Positions 45,228 through 54,556 of a stretch of 64,000 nt of DNA are shown here, one piece after another. The notes under the pieces were generated by a model. It was given only the letters and a program-made list of their open reading frames with translations. It was not told the origin of the DNA and searched no databases. Source of the DNA: Sutcliffiella sp. FSL R7-0096 (GTDB lineage Bacteria; Bacillota; Bacilli; Bacillales; Bacillaceae_I); assembly GCF_038595065.1 (NCBI RefSeq), contig NZ_CP152003.1:2274001-2338000 (forward strand). Reading direction: 5' to 3'. A program made the position numbers and the translations under genes. Numbering within the stretch: the first letter of the stretch is position 1; every line of letters starts with the position of its first letter.

Positions 45228-45641
45228 ATGAATATGGAAATACCTAGCCGTGAAGAAATCGGGAAAATATTGAAAAAGAGCAAGCGAATCGCAGTAGTGG
45301 GATTGTCGGATAATCCTTCCCGTACCTCCTATATGGTATCTAAAGCAATGCAGGATGCTGGCTACGAGATTATTCCAGTCAACCCGACAGCCAAGGAAGT
45401 ACTCGGGGTAAAAGCTGTACCTTCTTTGAAAGATGTTGAGGGGCATATTGATATAGTCAACGTCTTCCGTCGATCCGAGCATCTATATGGGGTTGCCGAG
45501 GAGTTTTTGCAAGTGGATGCAGACGTCTATTGGGCACAGCTTGGGCTTGCAGATCAAAAAACGTATGAATTATTAAAGGAAAAGGGCTATACTGTCATTA
45601 TGGATCGTTGTATTAAAGTGGAACACGCTTTAACAAAATAG
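45228..45641 (+). CDS. yneT: CoA-binding domain protein YneT
   Basis: A 137-residue Rossmann-fold protein of the YccU/CoA-binding family with RIAVVGLSDNPSRTSYMVSKAM near the start and IDIVNVFRRSEH in the middle. Role unknown. ATG 45228 follows AAGGGG (45213-45218). It precedes parE as in B. subtilis, although a MITE copy has entered the gap. Confidence 0.92.
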   Translation: MNMEIPSREEIGKILKKSKRIAVVGLSDNPSRTSYMVSKAMQDAGYEIIPVNPTAKEVLGVKAVPSLKDVEGHIDIVNVFRRSEHLYGVAEEFLQVDADVYWAQLGLADQKTYELLKEKGYTVIMDRCIKVEHALTK

Positions 45642-45650
45642 GTCGACTCG

Positions 45651-45683
45651 TCCTTGTTTTTATTTTTTAAAACAAGGATTTTT
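45651..45683 (+). terminator. Intrinsic terminator of yneT
   Basis: TCCTTGTTTT and AAAACAAGGA pair around an 8-base loop, then five T residues. Confidence 0.9.
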
Positions 45684-45696
45684 ATTCTTTTTATTA

Positions 45697-45874
45697 GGCT
45701 CTTTTCTCAAAGATTGTTGCTGTTTACTAGTATTAAGGCGGAATCGGACTTTTTTACAACTACATACTCTAAAATATGTAGTATTTTTAGTACAGCGGGG
45801 AAAATAGCACGATAGAAAGGAATATAACGGGTGATTTATACATACGAAAATCAACAAAGTTTACGAAAACAGCC
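45697..45874. mobile_element. MITE-like element, copy 2 (178 bp)
   Basis: Same terminal sequences as copy 1 (GGCTCTTTTCTCAAAG on the left, GAAAACAGCC on the right), in the same orientation. It is flanked by a perfect 8 bp direct repeat TTTTATTA (45689-45696 and 45875-45882). The inner hairpin is partly decayed. Confidence 0.9.
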
Positions 45875-45936
45875 TTTTATTACAATTTAAGTCAGATTAT
45901 ATTGGCTTATGCTTAACAACTCTATACAATAGAACA

Positions 45937-46004
45937 TAGACAAGTTTCAAATGTATGATAATATATAAACGAATATTTGTTGTTCCTAAACAACAAATCC
46001 GTTT
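45937..46004 (+). promoter_or_regulatory. parE promoter region with a strong dyad
   Basis: -35 TAGACA (45937-45942), 16 bases, -10 TAATAT (45959-45964). Directly downstream, ATTTGTTGTT (45975-45984) and AACAACAAAT (45989-45998) form a perfect 10-base dyad, extended by AAACG/CGTTT. No T-run follows, so it is not a terminator; it may be an operator or a 5' stabilising hairpin. CGAATATTTGTTGT inside it weakly resembles a LexA box (7 of 10 fixed positions). Confidence 0.55.
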
Positions 46005-46068
46005 ACTTAACAGTTTTACCTATACATAAAGATTTATTGGCAGTAGCAGTGAAAGGGGTATGTTTTTG

Positions 46069-48036
46069 GTGGCAAAAAATACGATTGAATATAACGATGA
46101 TGCGATACAGGTATTAGAGGGTCTTGAAGCTGTACGTAAACGTCCGGGTATGTATATAGGAAGCACGGACAGCAGAGGTCTTCATCACCTTGTATACGAA
46201 ATCCTTGATAATTCCGTCGACGAAGCGTTGGGTGGATACGGGGATCATATCATTGTGACAATACACAAAGATAATAGCATAAGCGTGAAGGATAAAGGCC
46301 GTGGTATGCCTACCGGAATGCATAAGATGGGAAAACCTACCCCCGAAGTAATTTTAACCGTATTACACGCAGGAGGAAAATTTGGTCAAGGTGGATACAA
46401 AACGAGTGGGGGACTACATGGTGTAGGTGCCTCAGTTGTGAATGCTTTATCGGAATGGTTGGTTGTAACGATCAAGCGAGACGGGATTGTTTATGAGCAA
46501 CGGTTTGAAAATGGAGGAAAGCCGGTAACCACCCTGGAAAAAATCGGTACAACGAATCAAACAGGGACTACCATACATTTCAAACCGGATACAACCATTT
46601 TCAGTACCATAACGTATAACTTTGAAACATTGTGTGAACGTCTTCGAGAATCAGCCTTTTTGTTAAAAGGTTTGAAAATAGAACTTAACGATGAACGGAA
46701 CTCTGTCAAGGAAGTATTTCATTATGAAAGCGGAATTGAAGCATTTGTTTCCTACTTGAATGAGGAGAAGGACTCCCTACATAATGTCGTATCATTTGAA
46801 GGTACACAAAATGGAATCGAAATTGATTTCGCATTTCAATTTAACGATGGATATTCAGAAACGATTTTGTCGTTTGTTAATAACGTGAGAACAAAAGATG
46901 GTGGTACACATGAAGCCGGTGCGAAAACGGCCATGACCCGAATCTTTAATGAGTACGCAAGAAAAGTGAGCCTACTCAAAGATAAGGATAAAAACTTGGA
47001 TGGTTCTGATATTCGTGAAGGACTTTCTGCCATTATTTCTGTGCGCATTCCTGAAGAACTATTGCAATTTGAGGGTCAAACAAAAGGGAAACTTGGTACG
47101 AGTGAGGCACGATCTGCAGTGGACAGCGTAGTGTCCGAGCATCTGGCATATTTCTTAGAGGAAAATCCGGAAACAAGCTCCATGCTAGTCAAGAAATCAA
47201 TTAAAGCCTTCCAAGCCCGTGAAGCAGCACGTAAAGCAAGGGAAGACGCCCGAAGCGGGAAGAAGCGTAAGCGTTCGGACGCGATGTTGAGCGGTAAATT
47301 GACTCCTGCTCAATCTCGTAATCCTCAGAAAAACGAAATTTACCTGGTGGAGGGGGACTCTGCAGGGGGTTCAGCAAAACAAGGCCGTGATCGCCGTTTC
47401 CAAGCCGTTTTGCCACTTCGGGGAAAAGTAATCAATACCGAAAAAGCCAAACTGGCAGATATCTTCAAAAACGAAGAGATCAATACGATTATCCATGCAA
47501 TAGGCGGAGGAGTTGGACCGGACTTTTCGGTGGATGATATCAACTATGACAAAGTTGTCATCATGACAGATGCGGATACGGACGGGGCGCACATTCAGGT
47601 GTTGCTGCTGACCTTCTTCTATCGCTATATGAAGCCGCTTATTGAAGCTGGAAAAGTGTTCATTGCACTTCCTCCTCTATACAAAGTGAGCAAAGGTACT
47701 GGAAAGAAAGAGGTATTGGAATACGCATGGTCCGATGAAGAACTACAAGGAGCCATCCAAAAGATTGGGCGTGGCTACACGATCCAGCGTTATAAAGGTC
47801 TTGGTGAGATGAATGCGGACCAACTCTGGGAGACCACGATGAATCCTGATACTCGTACCCTTATTCGTGTACGAATCGATGATGCAGCCCGTGCAGAACG
47901 TCGTGTGACTACACTTATGGGAGATAAGGTGGAGCCAAGACGTAAATGGATCGAAAGCCATGTAGCTTTCGGACTTGAAGAAGATCCCAACATTCTAGAA
48001 AATGATAACTTGTTGGTCGCAACAGAGGAGGTATAA
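46069..48036 (+). CDS. parE: DNA topoisomerase IV subunit B
   Basis: The ATPase subunit of topoisomerase IV, which decatenates chromosomes. The 655-residue protein shows the GHKL fold (VYEILDNSVDEAL, GRGMPTGMH, GGLHGVGASVVNALS) and the Toprim domain (EGDSAGGSAKQGRDR, MTDADTDGAHI). GTG 46069 gives the usual MAKN-type start; ATG 46060 lies two bases behind AAGGGG and is too close. parC follows after three bases. Confidence 0.97.
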   Translation: MAKNTIEYNDDAIQVLEGLEAVRKRPGMYIGSTDSRGLHHLVYEILDNSVDEALGGYGDHIIVTIHKDNSISVKDKGRGMPTGMHKMGKPTPEVILTVLHAGGKFGQGGYKTSGGLHGVGASVVNALSEWLVVTIKRDGIVYEQRFENGGKPVTTLEKIGTTNQTGTTIHFKPDTTIFSTITYNFETLCERLRESAFLLKGLKIELNDERNSVKEVFHYESGIEAFVSYLNEEKDSLHNVVSFEGTQNGIEIDFAFQFNDGYSETILSFVNNVRTKDGGTHEAGAKTAMTRIFNEYARKVSLLKDKDKNLDGSDIREGLSAIISVRIPEELLQFEGQTKGKLGTSEARSAVDSVVSEHLAYFLEENPETSSMLVKKSIKAFQAREAARKAREDARSGKKRKRSDAMLSGKLTPAQSRNPQKNEIYLVEGDSAGGSAKQGRDRRFQAVLPLRGKVINTEKAKLADIFKNEEINTIIHAIGGGVGPDFSVDDINYDKVVIMTDADTDGAHIQVLLLTFFYRYMKPLIEAGKVFIALPPLYKVSKGTGKKEVLEYAWSDEELQGAIQKIGRGYTIQRYKGLGEMNADQLWETTMNPDTRTLIRVRIDDAARAERRVTTLMGDKVEPRRKWIESHVAFGLEEDPNILENDNLLVATEEV

Positions 48037-48039
48037 CAG

Positions 48040-50478
48040 ATGACACAGACAGAGAAATTTCACGACCTACCCCTAGAAGAAGTTTTAGGCGACCGATTTG
48101 GACGATATAGTAAATACATTATCCAAGAGCGTGCATTGCCAGATGCACGTGATGGGCTTAAGCCGGTACAACGTCGTATTTTATATGCTATGTATGCAGA
48201 AGGAAACATCCACGATAAACCGTTTCGTAAATCAGCTAAAACAGTCGGTAATGTAATCGGTAACTATCACCCACATGGAGATTCCTCCGTTTATGATGCC
48301 ATGGTCCGTATGAGTCAGGACTGGAAGGTTCGCAATATGCTAATCGAGATGCACGGAAACAACGGTAGTATTGATGGGGATCCTCCAGCAGCAATGCGTT
48401 ACACAGAAGCAAGGTTATCACCGATCGCGTCCGAACTTTTGCGGGATCTTGATAAAAAAACAGTGGAATTCATCCCGAACTTCGATGATACTTCACAAGA
48501 GCCGGTCGTTCTTCCAGCGATGTATCCAAACCTTTTGGTAAATGGTTCCACCGGAATTTCTGCTGGTTATGCAACAGACATTCCACCTCACCACCTTGGA
48601 GAAGTGATCGATGCGACTATCATGCGCATCGACAACCCATCTGTTAGTGTTGATGAGTTAATGACCGTCATCAAGGGGCCGGATTTCCCTACTGGCGGTA
48701 TTATTCAAGGAGTCGAAGGAATCAAGAAAGCCTATGAAACTGGCAAAGGAAAAATTATTGTCCGTGGTCTTGCGGAGGTGGAAGATATCCGTGGGGGCAA
48801 GAAACAGATTGTCATTACAGAGGTGCCTTACGAAGTAAACAAAGCAAATCTCGTCAAAAAAATTGATGAACTGCGCTTTGACAAAAAAGTGGATGGAATC
48901 GCCGAGGTACGCGACGAAACCGATCGTACCGGTTTACGTGTTGTCATTGAGTTGAAAAAAGAAGCAGATGCAAGTGGTATTTTAAATTATTTATATAAAA
49001 ATACAGACTTGCAAATCACCTTCAACTTCAACATGGTTGCCATCTATAAAAAGCGCCCGACATTAATGGGATTGCCACACTTCTTGGATGCATACATCGA
49101 TCATCAAAAAGAAGTAATCTCCAACCGTTCCCGTTTTGAGCTAGCCAAAGCGAAAGAGCGCCAGCATGTTGTGGAAGGCTTGATGAAAGCTCTATCGATC
49201 CTGGATGAAGTGATAGCAACCATCCGTGCTTCGAAAGACAAACGGGACGCAAAAGATAACTTAATTGCCAAATTCACGTTTACGGAGCCCCAAGCAGAAG
49301 CCATTGTTTCTTTGCAGCTATACCGTTTAACCAATACAGATATCACAGCATTGCAAGCGGAAGCAGATGAACTTGCCAAGAAGGTGGCGGAACTAGAAGC
49401 AATCCTTGCAAGCGAGAAAAAGCTGTTCTCTGTCATAAAATCGGACTTGAAGCGCGTGAAAAAGCTTTATACGAATGACCGCCGCTCGAGAATCCAAGAA
49501 CAAATAGAGGAAATCAAGATCAACCTGGAAGTGATGATCCCATCTGAGGATGTCATCGTGACAGTCACGAAGGATGGATATGTGAAGCGTACAAGCTTGC
49601 GATCTTATTCTGCTTCCAATGGCCAGGATTTCGGGATGAAAGAAACCGATAGAATCATTTCCAAGTTGGACATTAACACAACCCAAACATTGTTATTGTT
49701 CACAAACAAGGGTAACTACTTGTATCTACCTGTCCATGAACTGCCGGATATCCGTTGGAAGGACATGGGCCAGCATGTAGCAAATATTGTTCCAATTGAT
49801 AGAGATGAATCCATTATCAAAGCGATTCCGGTCAGCAACTTCGAGGAACCTAAATTCTTGTTGTTTGTCACCCGGAACGGAATGGTCAAGAAAACAGAGC
49901 TGAATGCATATAAAGCCCAGCGTTACTCCAAGCCGCTGATGGCAGTAAACCTAAAAGGTGATGACCAAGTAGTGGATATACACCTTACAGATGGAGCTCA
50001 AGATATCTTTTTGGCGACGAGAAGCGGATATGGACTGTGGTTTACAGAAGAAGAAATCAATGTCGTAGGAGCCCGTGCAGCTGGGGTGAAAGGCATTAAT
50101 TTGAAAGATAGTGATTTTGTTGTGAGCGGCTTAGTATTTGAGAAAGAATCAAAGGCCATGTTGTTTATCGCAACCCATCGCGGTGCCGTAAAGAAATTGA
50201 AAATTACCGAGTTTGATAAAGCCACACGTGCCAAACGTGGTCTGGTTATGCTGCGAGAAGTGAAGAATAATCCTCACCAGATAGCAGCGGTAGAGTTAGT
50301 GGAACCTTCAAGTTTCATCTATGTTCAAACAGAAAAAGGAACCGTGGAGAAGCTTGCAGCCGCCTCGTACCGTAATAATGACCGCTATTCAAATGGATCC
50401 TTCGTTCTGGATCAACAGGAAGCTGGAGATGTAGTGGAGATGTGGGTGGAGACGGAAGAGGAAGTAGAAGGTAAGTAA
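48040..50478 (+). CDS. parC: DNA topoisomerase IV subunit A
   Basis: The DNA-cleaving subunit, 812 residues. The quinolone-resistance region with HPHGDSSVYDAMVRMSQDW and the catalytic Tyr in AAMRYTEARLS are present; the QDR serine (DSSVYD) is wild-type-like. The C-terminal beta-pinwheel holds repeats such as GYVKRTSLRSY and NGMVKKTEL. Co-transcribed with parE. Confidence 0.97.
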   Translation: MTQTEKFHDLPLEEVLGDRFGRYSKYIIQERALPDARDGLKPVQRRILYAMYAEGNIHDKPFRKSAKTVGNVIGNYHPHGDSSVYDAMVRMSQDWKVRNMLIEMHGNNGSIDGDPPAAMRYTEARLSPIASELLRDLDKKTVEFIPNFDDTSQEPVVLPAMYPNLLVNGSTGISAGYATDIPPHHLGEVIDATIMRIDNPSVSVDELMTVIKGPDFPTGGIIQGVEGIKKAYETGKGKIIVRGLAEVEDIRGGKKQIVITEVPYEVNKANLVKKIDELRFDKKVDGIAEVRDETDRTGLRVVIELKKEADASGILNYLYKNTDLQITFNFNMVAIYKKRPTLMGLPHFLDAYIDHQKEVISNRSRFELAKAKERQHVVEGLMKALSILDEVIATIRASKDKRDAKDNLIAKFTFTEPQAEAIVSLQLYRLTNTDITALQAEADELAKKVAELEAILASEKKLFSVIKSDLKRVKKLYTNDRRSRIQEQIEEIKINLEVMIPSEDVIVTVTKDGYVKRTSLRSYSASNGQDFGMKETDRIISKLDINTTQTLLLFTNKGNYLYLPVHELPDIRWKDMGQHVANIVPIDRDESIIKAIPVSNFEEPKFLLFVTRNGMVKKTELNAYKAQRYSKPLMAVNLKGDDQVVDIHLTDGAQDIFLATRSGYGLWFTEEEINVVGARAAGVKGINLKDSDFVVSGLVFEKESKAMLFIATHRGAVKKLKITEFDKATRAKRGLVMLREVKNNPHQIAAVELVEPSSFIYVQTEKGTVEKLAAASYRNNDRYSNGSFVLDQQEAGDVVEMWVETEEEVEGK

Positions 50479-50499
50479 CTTGGAAATATTGATAGATGT

Positions 50500-50544
50500 A
50501 CCGCTTTTCTGCGCTAAGGTTTAGCGTGGAGAGGCGGTTTTTTT
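50500..50544 (+). terminator. Intrinsic terminator of parE-parC
   Basis: A long stem (ACCGCTTTTCTGCGCTAA with TTAGCGTGGAGAGGCGGT, few mismatches) ends in seven T residues. Confidence 0.9.
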
Positions 50545-50635
50545 GATTATAAGGAAGGGTGGTTTGTGATATTTATATTAAGTTGGTTTACTGGAGTTAT
50601 ATTATGTTAACTTATTAAAAGATTCAAATCTTTAA

Positions 50636-50764
50636 GTTGTAGAACATTTAACTGAAGTGGTCGAAGTAAGCTTGGGAAAGGTAGAAGTAGATCCGGGAAA
50701 TGTAGAAGGTCGCAGTTTTAAGGTAGAAGGCCAAGACTATACGGTAGAACAGTTTAAAAAGTGA
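50636..50764 (+). pseudogene. Short gene remnant after parC
   Basis: An open stretch of about 42 codons with no start codon reads VEHLTEVVEVSLGKVEVD, then SFKVEGQDYTVEQFKK and a stop. The composition looks protein-like, with a regular beta pattern, but a stop lies just upstream and no ribosome binding site is seen. Probably the tail of a deleted gene; family unknown. The rest of the 448-base gap holds nothing else recognisable. Confidence 0.4.
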
Positions 50765-50926
50765 CTAGATTCTCCAGTTAAAAAATGTTTCTGTAACAAA
50801 AGAGAATAAAATAACTGATATAATTGGGAGTATATCATGCAGCCAGAAAAGTTCAAACATGCCTGTAAGCAAAAATATCTTTTATAATGGCCTAGTAATA
50901 TAGTTGAGAAAGAGAGGGGATGGATT

Positions 50927-51493
50927 ATGAAACCAGTATTACTAGTTGTAGATGTGCAAAAAGGATTTGATGATCCAGCATGGGGCCAACGCAATAACCC
51001 TGATGCAGAAGATAAAATGTTAGAACTTATGAGAGTTTGGCGAAAAAAAGAGTTTCCTATAATTCACGTCCAACATGTATCTCAAGACCCCAATTCTAAA
51101 CTTCATCCTAGCAGCCCCGGATTTGCATTAAAACCGGGATTCGAACCTTTGGAAGACGAATATTTTATCCGTAAGAATGTGAACAGTTGTTTTATCGGAA
51201 CACAATTGGACAGCTATCTAAAGAAAAATGGGTATCAAACATTGATTGTAATTGGTTTGACCTCCAATCATTGCATTTCCACTACAGTAAGAATGGCTGG
51301 AAATCTCGGATATAGAACGTATGTTTGTTGTGACGCTACAGCTGCATTTGAAGCTGTTTCCTATGATGATATGAAGCTAACAGCAGAAGAAGTGCATCGC
51401 CATGCTTTATCTGCATTACACAAAGAATTTGCTGAGGTAGTTTCATCTAATGAAGTTATTAATATGATGAATCAGCAAACAGTATATAAATAA
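50927..51493 (+). CDS. Isochorismatase-family cysteine hydrolase
   Basis: A 188-residue cysteine hydrolase: VVDVQKGFDDPAWG carries the catalytic Asp, FIRKNVNSCF the Lys, and VIGLTSNHCISTTVRMAG the nucleophile Cys. The family includes nicotinamidases and amidohydrolases; the substrate is not deducible. ATG 50927 follows GAGAGGGG. Confidence 0.93.
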   Translation: MKPVLLVVDVQKGFDDPAWGQRNNPDAEDKMLELMRVWRKKEFPIIHVQHVSQDPNSKLHPSSPGFALKPGFEPLEDEYFIRKNVNSCFIGTQLDSYLKKNGYQTLIVIGLTSNHCISTTVRMAGNLGYRTYVCCDATAAFEAVSYDDMKLTAEEVHRHALSALHKEFAEVVSSNEVINMMNQQTVYK

Positions 51494-51495
51494 TG

Positions 51496-51529
51496 AAAAA
51501 CAACGCCGGCAAAACGTGGCGTTGTTTTT
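51496..51529 (+). terminator. Intrinsic terminator
   Basis: AAAAACAACGCC and GGCGTTGTTTTT pair around a 10-base loop, directly after the cysteine hydrolase gene. Confidence 0.9.
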
Positions 51530-52947
<1,418 letters not shown>

Positions 52948-52959
52948 ACCTATATTCAT

Positions 52960-52988
52960 ATTATACGAACATTTGTTCTTATGCGCAA
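52960..52988 (-). promoter_or_regulatory. SOS-type promoter: LexA box inside the LAGLIDADG gene promoter
   Basis: On the minus strand: -35 TTGCGC (52988-52983), exactly 17 bases, -10 TATAAT (52965-52960). The spacer contains the LexA-type sequence CGAACATTTGTTCT (plus strand 52966-52979), matching CGAAC-N4-GTTCG at nine of ten fixed positions. LexA bound here would block RNA polymerase, so the gene should be induced by DNA damage. Confidence 0.78.
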
Positions 52989-53016
52989 TTAATAGCACTT
53001 TCCCCTCTATATAAAA

Positions 53017-53134
53017 GAAAAAAAAACGCCCATCATTGAGCAGTTCTCTCCATAGCCATAAAATCGTTCCGTAAACCAAACAGCCCTGCCTACCTTTATC
53101 CAGATGCTTTACGCAACTAAGAGAACTGATGGTG
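53017..53134 (-). ncRNA. Candidate structured RNA of unknown class
   Basis: On the minus strand CCAT plus CAGTTCTCT pairs with AGAGAACTG and ATGG about 70 bases away (53132-53120 with 53049-53029), with one bulge. The enclosed part holds further pairing (GTAAA/TTTAC and GGCAG/CTGTT-like arms). A run of nine T residues follows. It lies downstream of the cupin gene, beyond that gene's own terminator, and upstream of the LAGLIDADG promoter. No expression evidence exists. Confidence 0.4.
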
Positions 53135-53182
53135 TTGTCAATCGAACCATTTCAGATAAAGAAAAGGTATTAATGGATACCA

Positions 53183-53222
53183 AAGAAAAAAACAAAACCC
53201 CTTTCTCTTACTTAGAAAGGGG
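53183..53222 (-). terminator. Intrinsic terminator of the cupin gene
   Basis: CCCCTTTC and GAAAGGGG pair around a 9-base loop; on the minus strand TTTTGTTTTTTT follows. Confidence 0.9.
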
Positions 53223-53228
53223 GCCTAC

Positions 53229-53768
53229 TTATACATCCTCACTTGGCAACACTTCATAAGCCATTTTACGAATGATTTCCTCATGCTGCGGATACTTTTC
53301 CATTAAATTCGATTGTGTAAACATCTCAAAATCCTTGAATTCAAAACCAGGTGATACCATGCAACCAACTAGTGCATAGCTGTCTGGGAAATCTACTGTA
53401 GACCCGAAAATGGAGTTTTTAGGAACCAGTATTTGTGGTGTCTCCCCTCTTTTTATATCTAAACCTAGCTTATGTTGTACATACTCGCCACTTTCTGTGA
53501 TGACATGTATGGTTAAAGAGTTCCCCCCATGGAAGTACCATAATTCATCCGATTTTAAGCGATGAAAGTGTGAAATATTTTTATCAGTGAGTAAGAAATA
53601 AATACTCGAATACAGCTTCCTCTTTCCTTCAAAAGACACACTTAATTCAATATCTGTAATATTCTCCTCTGAAAGGTATGTTTGCTTGTAAAAGCCACCT
53701 TCAGGATGTGCTTCAAGTCCTAACGCTTCTATCCATTCATTCACTTTATCTAGGCTCATTATTTTCAC
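53229..53768 (-). CDS. Cupin family protein (DUF985)
   Basis: A 179-residue small beta-barrel protein. HPEGGFYKQTYLSEE, SHFHRLKSDELWYFHGG and LVGCMVSPGFEFKDFEMF are DUF985 signatures; His/Glu residues in the second are cupin metal ligands. The start may be GTG 53768 or ATG 53759; a good AAAAGGAG lies just upstream. Function unknown; sugar-related roles are proposed for relatives. Confidence 0.88.
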   Translation of the reverse strand: MKIMSLDKVNEWIEALGLEAHPEGGFYKQTYLSEENITDIELSVSFEGKRKLYSSIYFLLTDKNISHFHRLKSDELWYFHGGNSLTIHVITESGEYVQHKLGLDIKRGETPQILVPKNSIFGSTVDFPDSYALVGCMVSPGFEFKDFEMFTQSNLMEKYPQHEEIIRKMAYEVLPSEDV

Positions 53769-53837
53769 ATGCTCCTTTTCTCTTTTTTACAGCTAAATTA
53801 TAGCAAACAAAACAAAAACCCAACAGAATTATTGGGT

Positions 53838-54287
53838 TTAGTCTTCTCTATTCTTTTTATCATGAATGGTTAGTTCATCCGAAAATTCCGTTTGTAATTC
53901 CATTGGCTGGGCTGCCCTCTTCGTTCTCTTCCTAGGACGACCAGGGAATATATTTTTGACCAGGTATAGGTGAAAGAACACTTCAAACACAGTGATGGTT
54001 AATGCGGCGATGGCAGATGGCAAGAGGAATCCTGCACTTAAATTGGTCAGGATATGCACTATAAATGCTATAGTAGCAAAGTTAAATACAAAGTCAAAGA
54101 CAGCAGCAAATGTATAATTGGTTCGAGGTAATACCATATTATCCCCCACAAAATAAGAAACACTGACAAGTATCACAGTCGTCAAGAGAATATCTAGGAA
54201 AGAGATTGCAGCAAACTGATTCAAGAAAAAGGATAAGGTTAAAAAACTAACGATAAACTTGATCAATATAGGCATAAAATGCTTCAT
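53838..54287 (-). CDS. DUF2512 (YndM-like) membrane protein
   Basis: A 149-residue protein with four membrane helices in the first 110 residues and a charged C-terminal tail (GRPRKRTKRA). It fits DUF2512, a Bacillus family of unknown function. ATG 54287 follows AAAGGAGTG; an upstream frame runs into the decayed MITE copy and is not coding. Confidence 0.82.
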   Translation of the reverse strand: MKHFMPILIKFIVSFLTLSFFLNQFAAISFLDILLTTVILVSVSYFVGDNMVLPRTNYTFAAVFDFVFNFATIAFIVHILTNLSAGFLLPSAIAALTITVFEVFFHLYLVKNIFPGRPRKRTKRAAQPMELQTEFSDELTIHDKKNRED

Positions 54288-54343
54288 ATACTTCACTCCT
54301 TTTCCTTTGTAGATTGCTCGATGAAAAGGTGTTTTATACAATA

Positions 54344-54529
54344 GACTATTTTCGTAAACTTGATTGCTTTTACGTACGTATTTTTAAACCAATCGTTATT
54401 TTACTTACTGTTGTGTTATGCAATGCCAAATATACTTTATGCATAACTAGAGTATGCAACAGTAAAAATTCCAATTGCCGACTTTTTACTAGTGAATAGC
54501 AACATTCTTTGAGAAAAAACAAAAAAGCC
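54344..54529. mobile_element. MITE-like element, copy 3, decayed, inverted orientation
   Basis: Shares with copies 1 and 2, in reverse orientation, GTAAAAAGTCGGCAATTGG (inner hairpin), the CAAAGAATGTTGCTATTCACT arm region and the GACTATTTTCGTAAACTT end. Length is similar (about 186 bp). No target duplication is visible and one end merges with the ABC permease terminator, so it is an older insertion. Confidence 0.7.
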
Positions 54530-54551
54530 CCCCGTTATTAAAACGAGGGGC
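54521..54551 (-). terminator. Intrinsic terminator of the ABC exporter operon
   Basis: On the minus strand CCCCTCGTT and AACGGGGGG pair around a 5-base loop, then a C and six T residues. Confidence 0.87.
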
Positions 54552-54556
54552 CCTCC

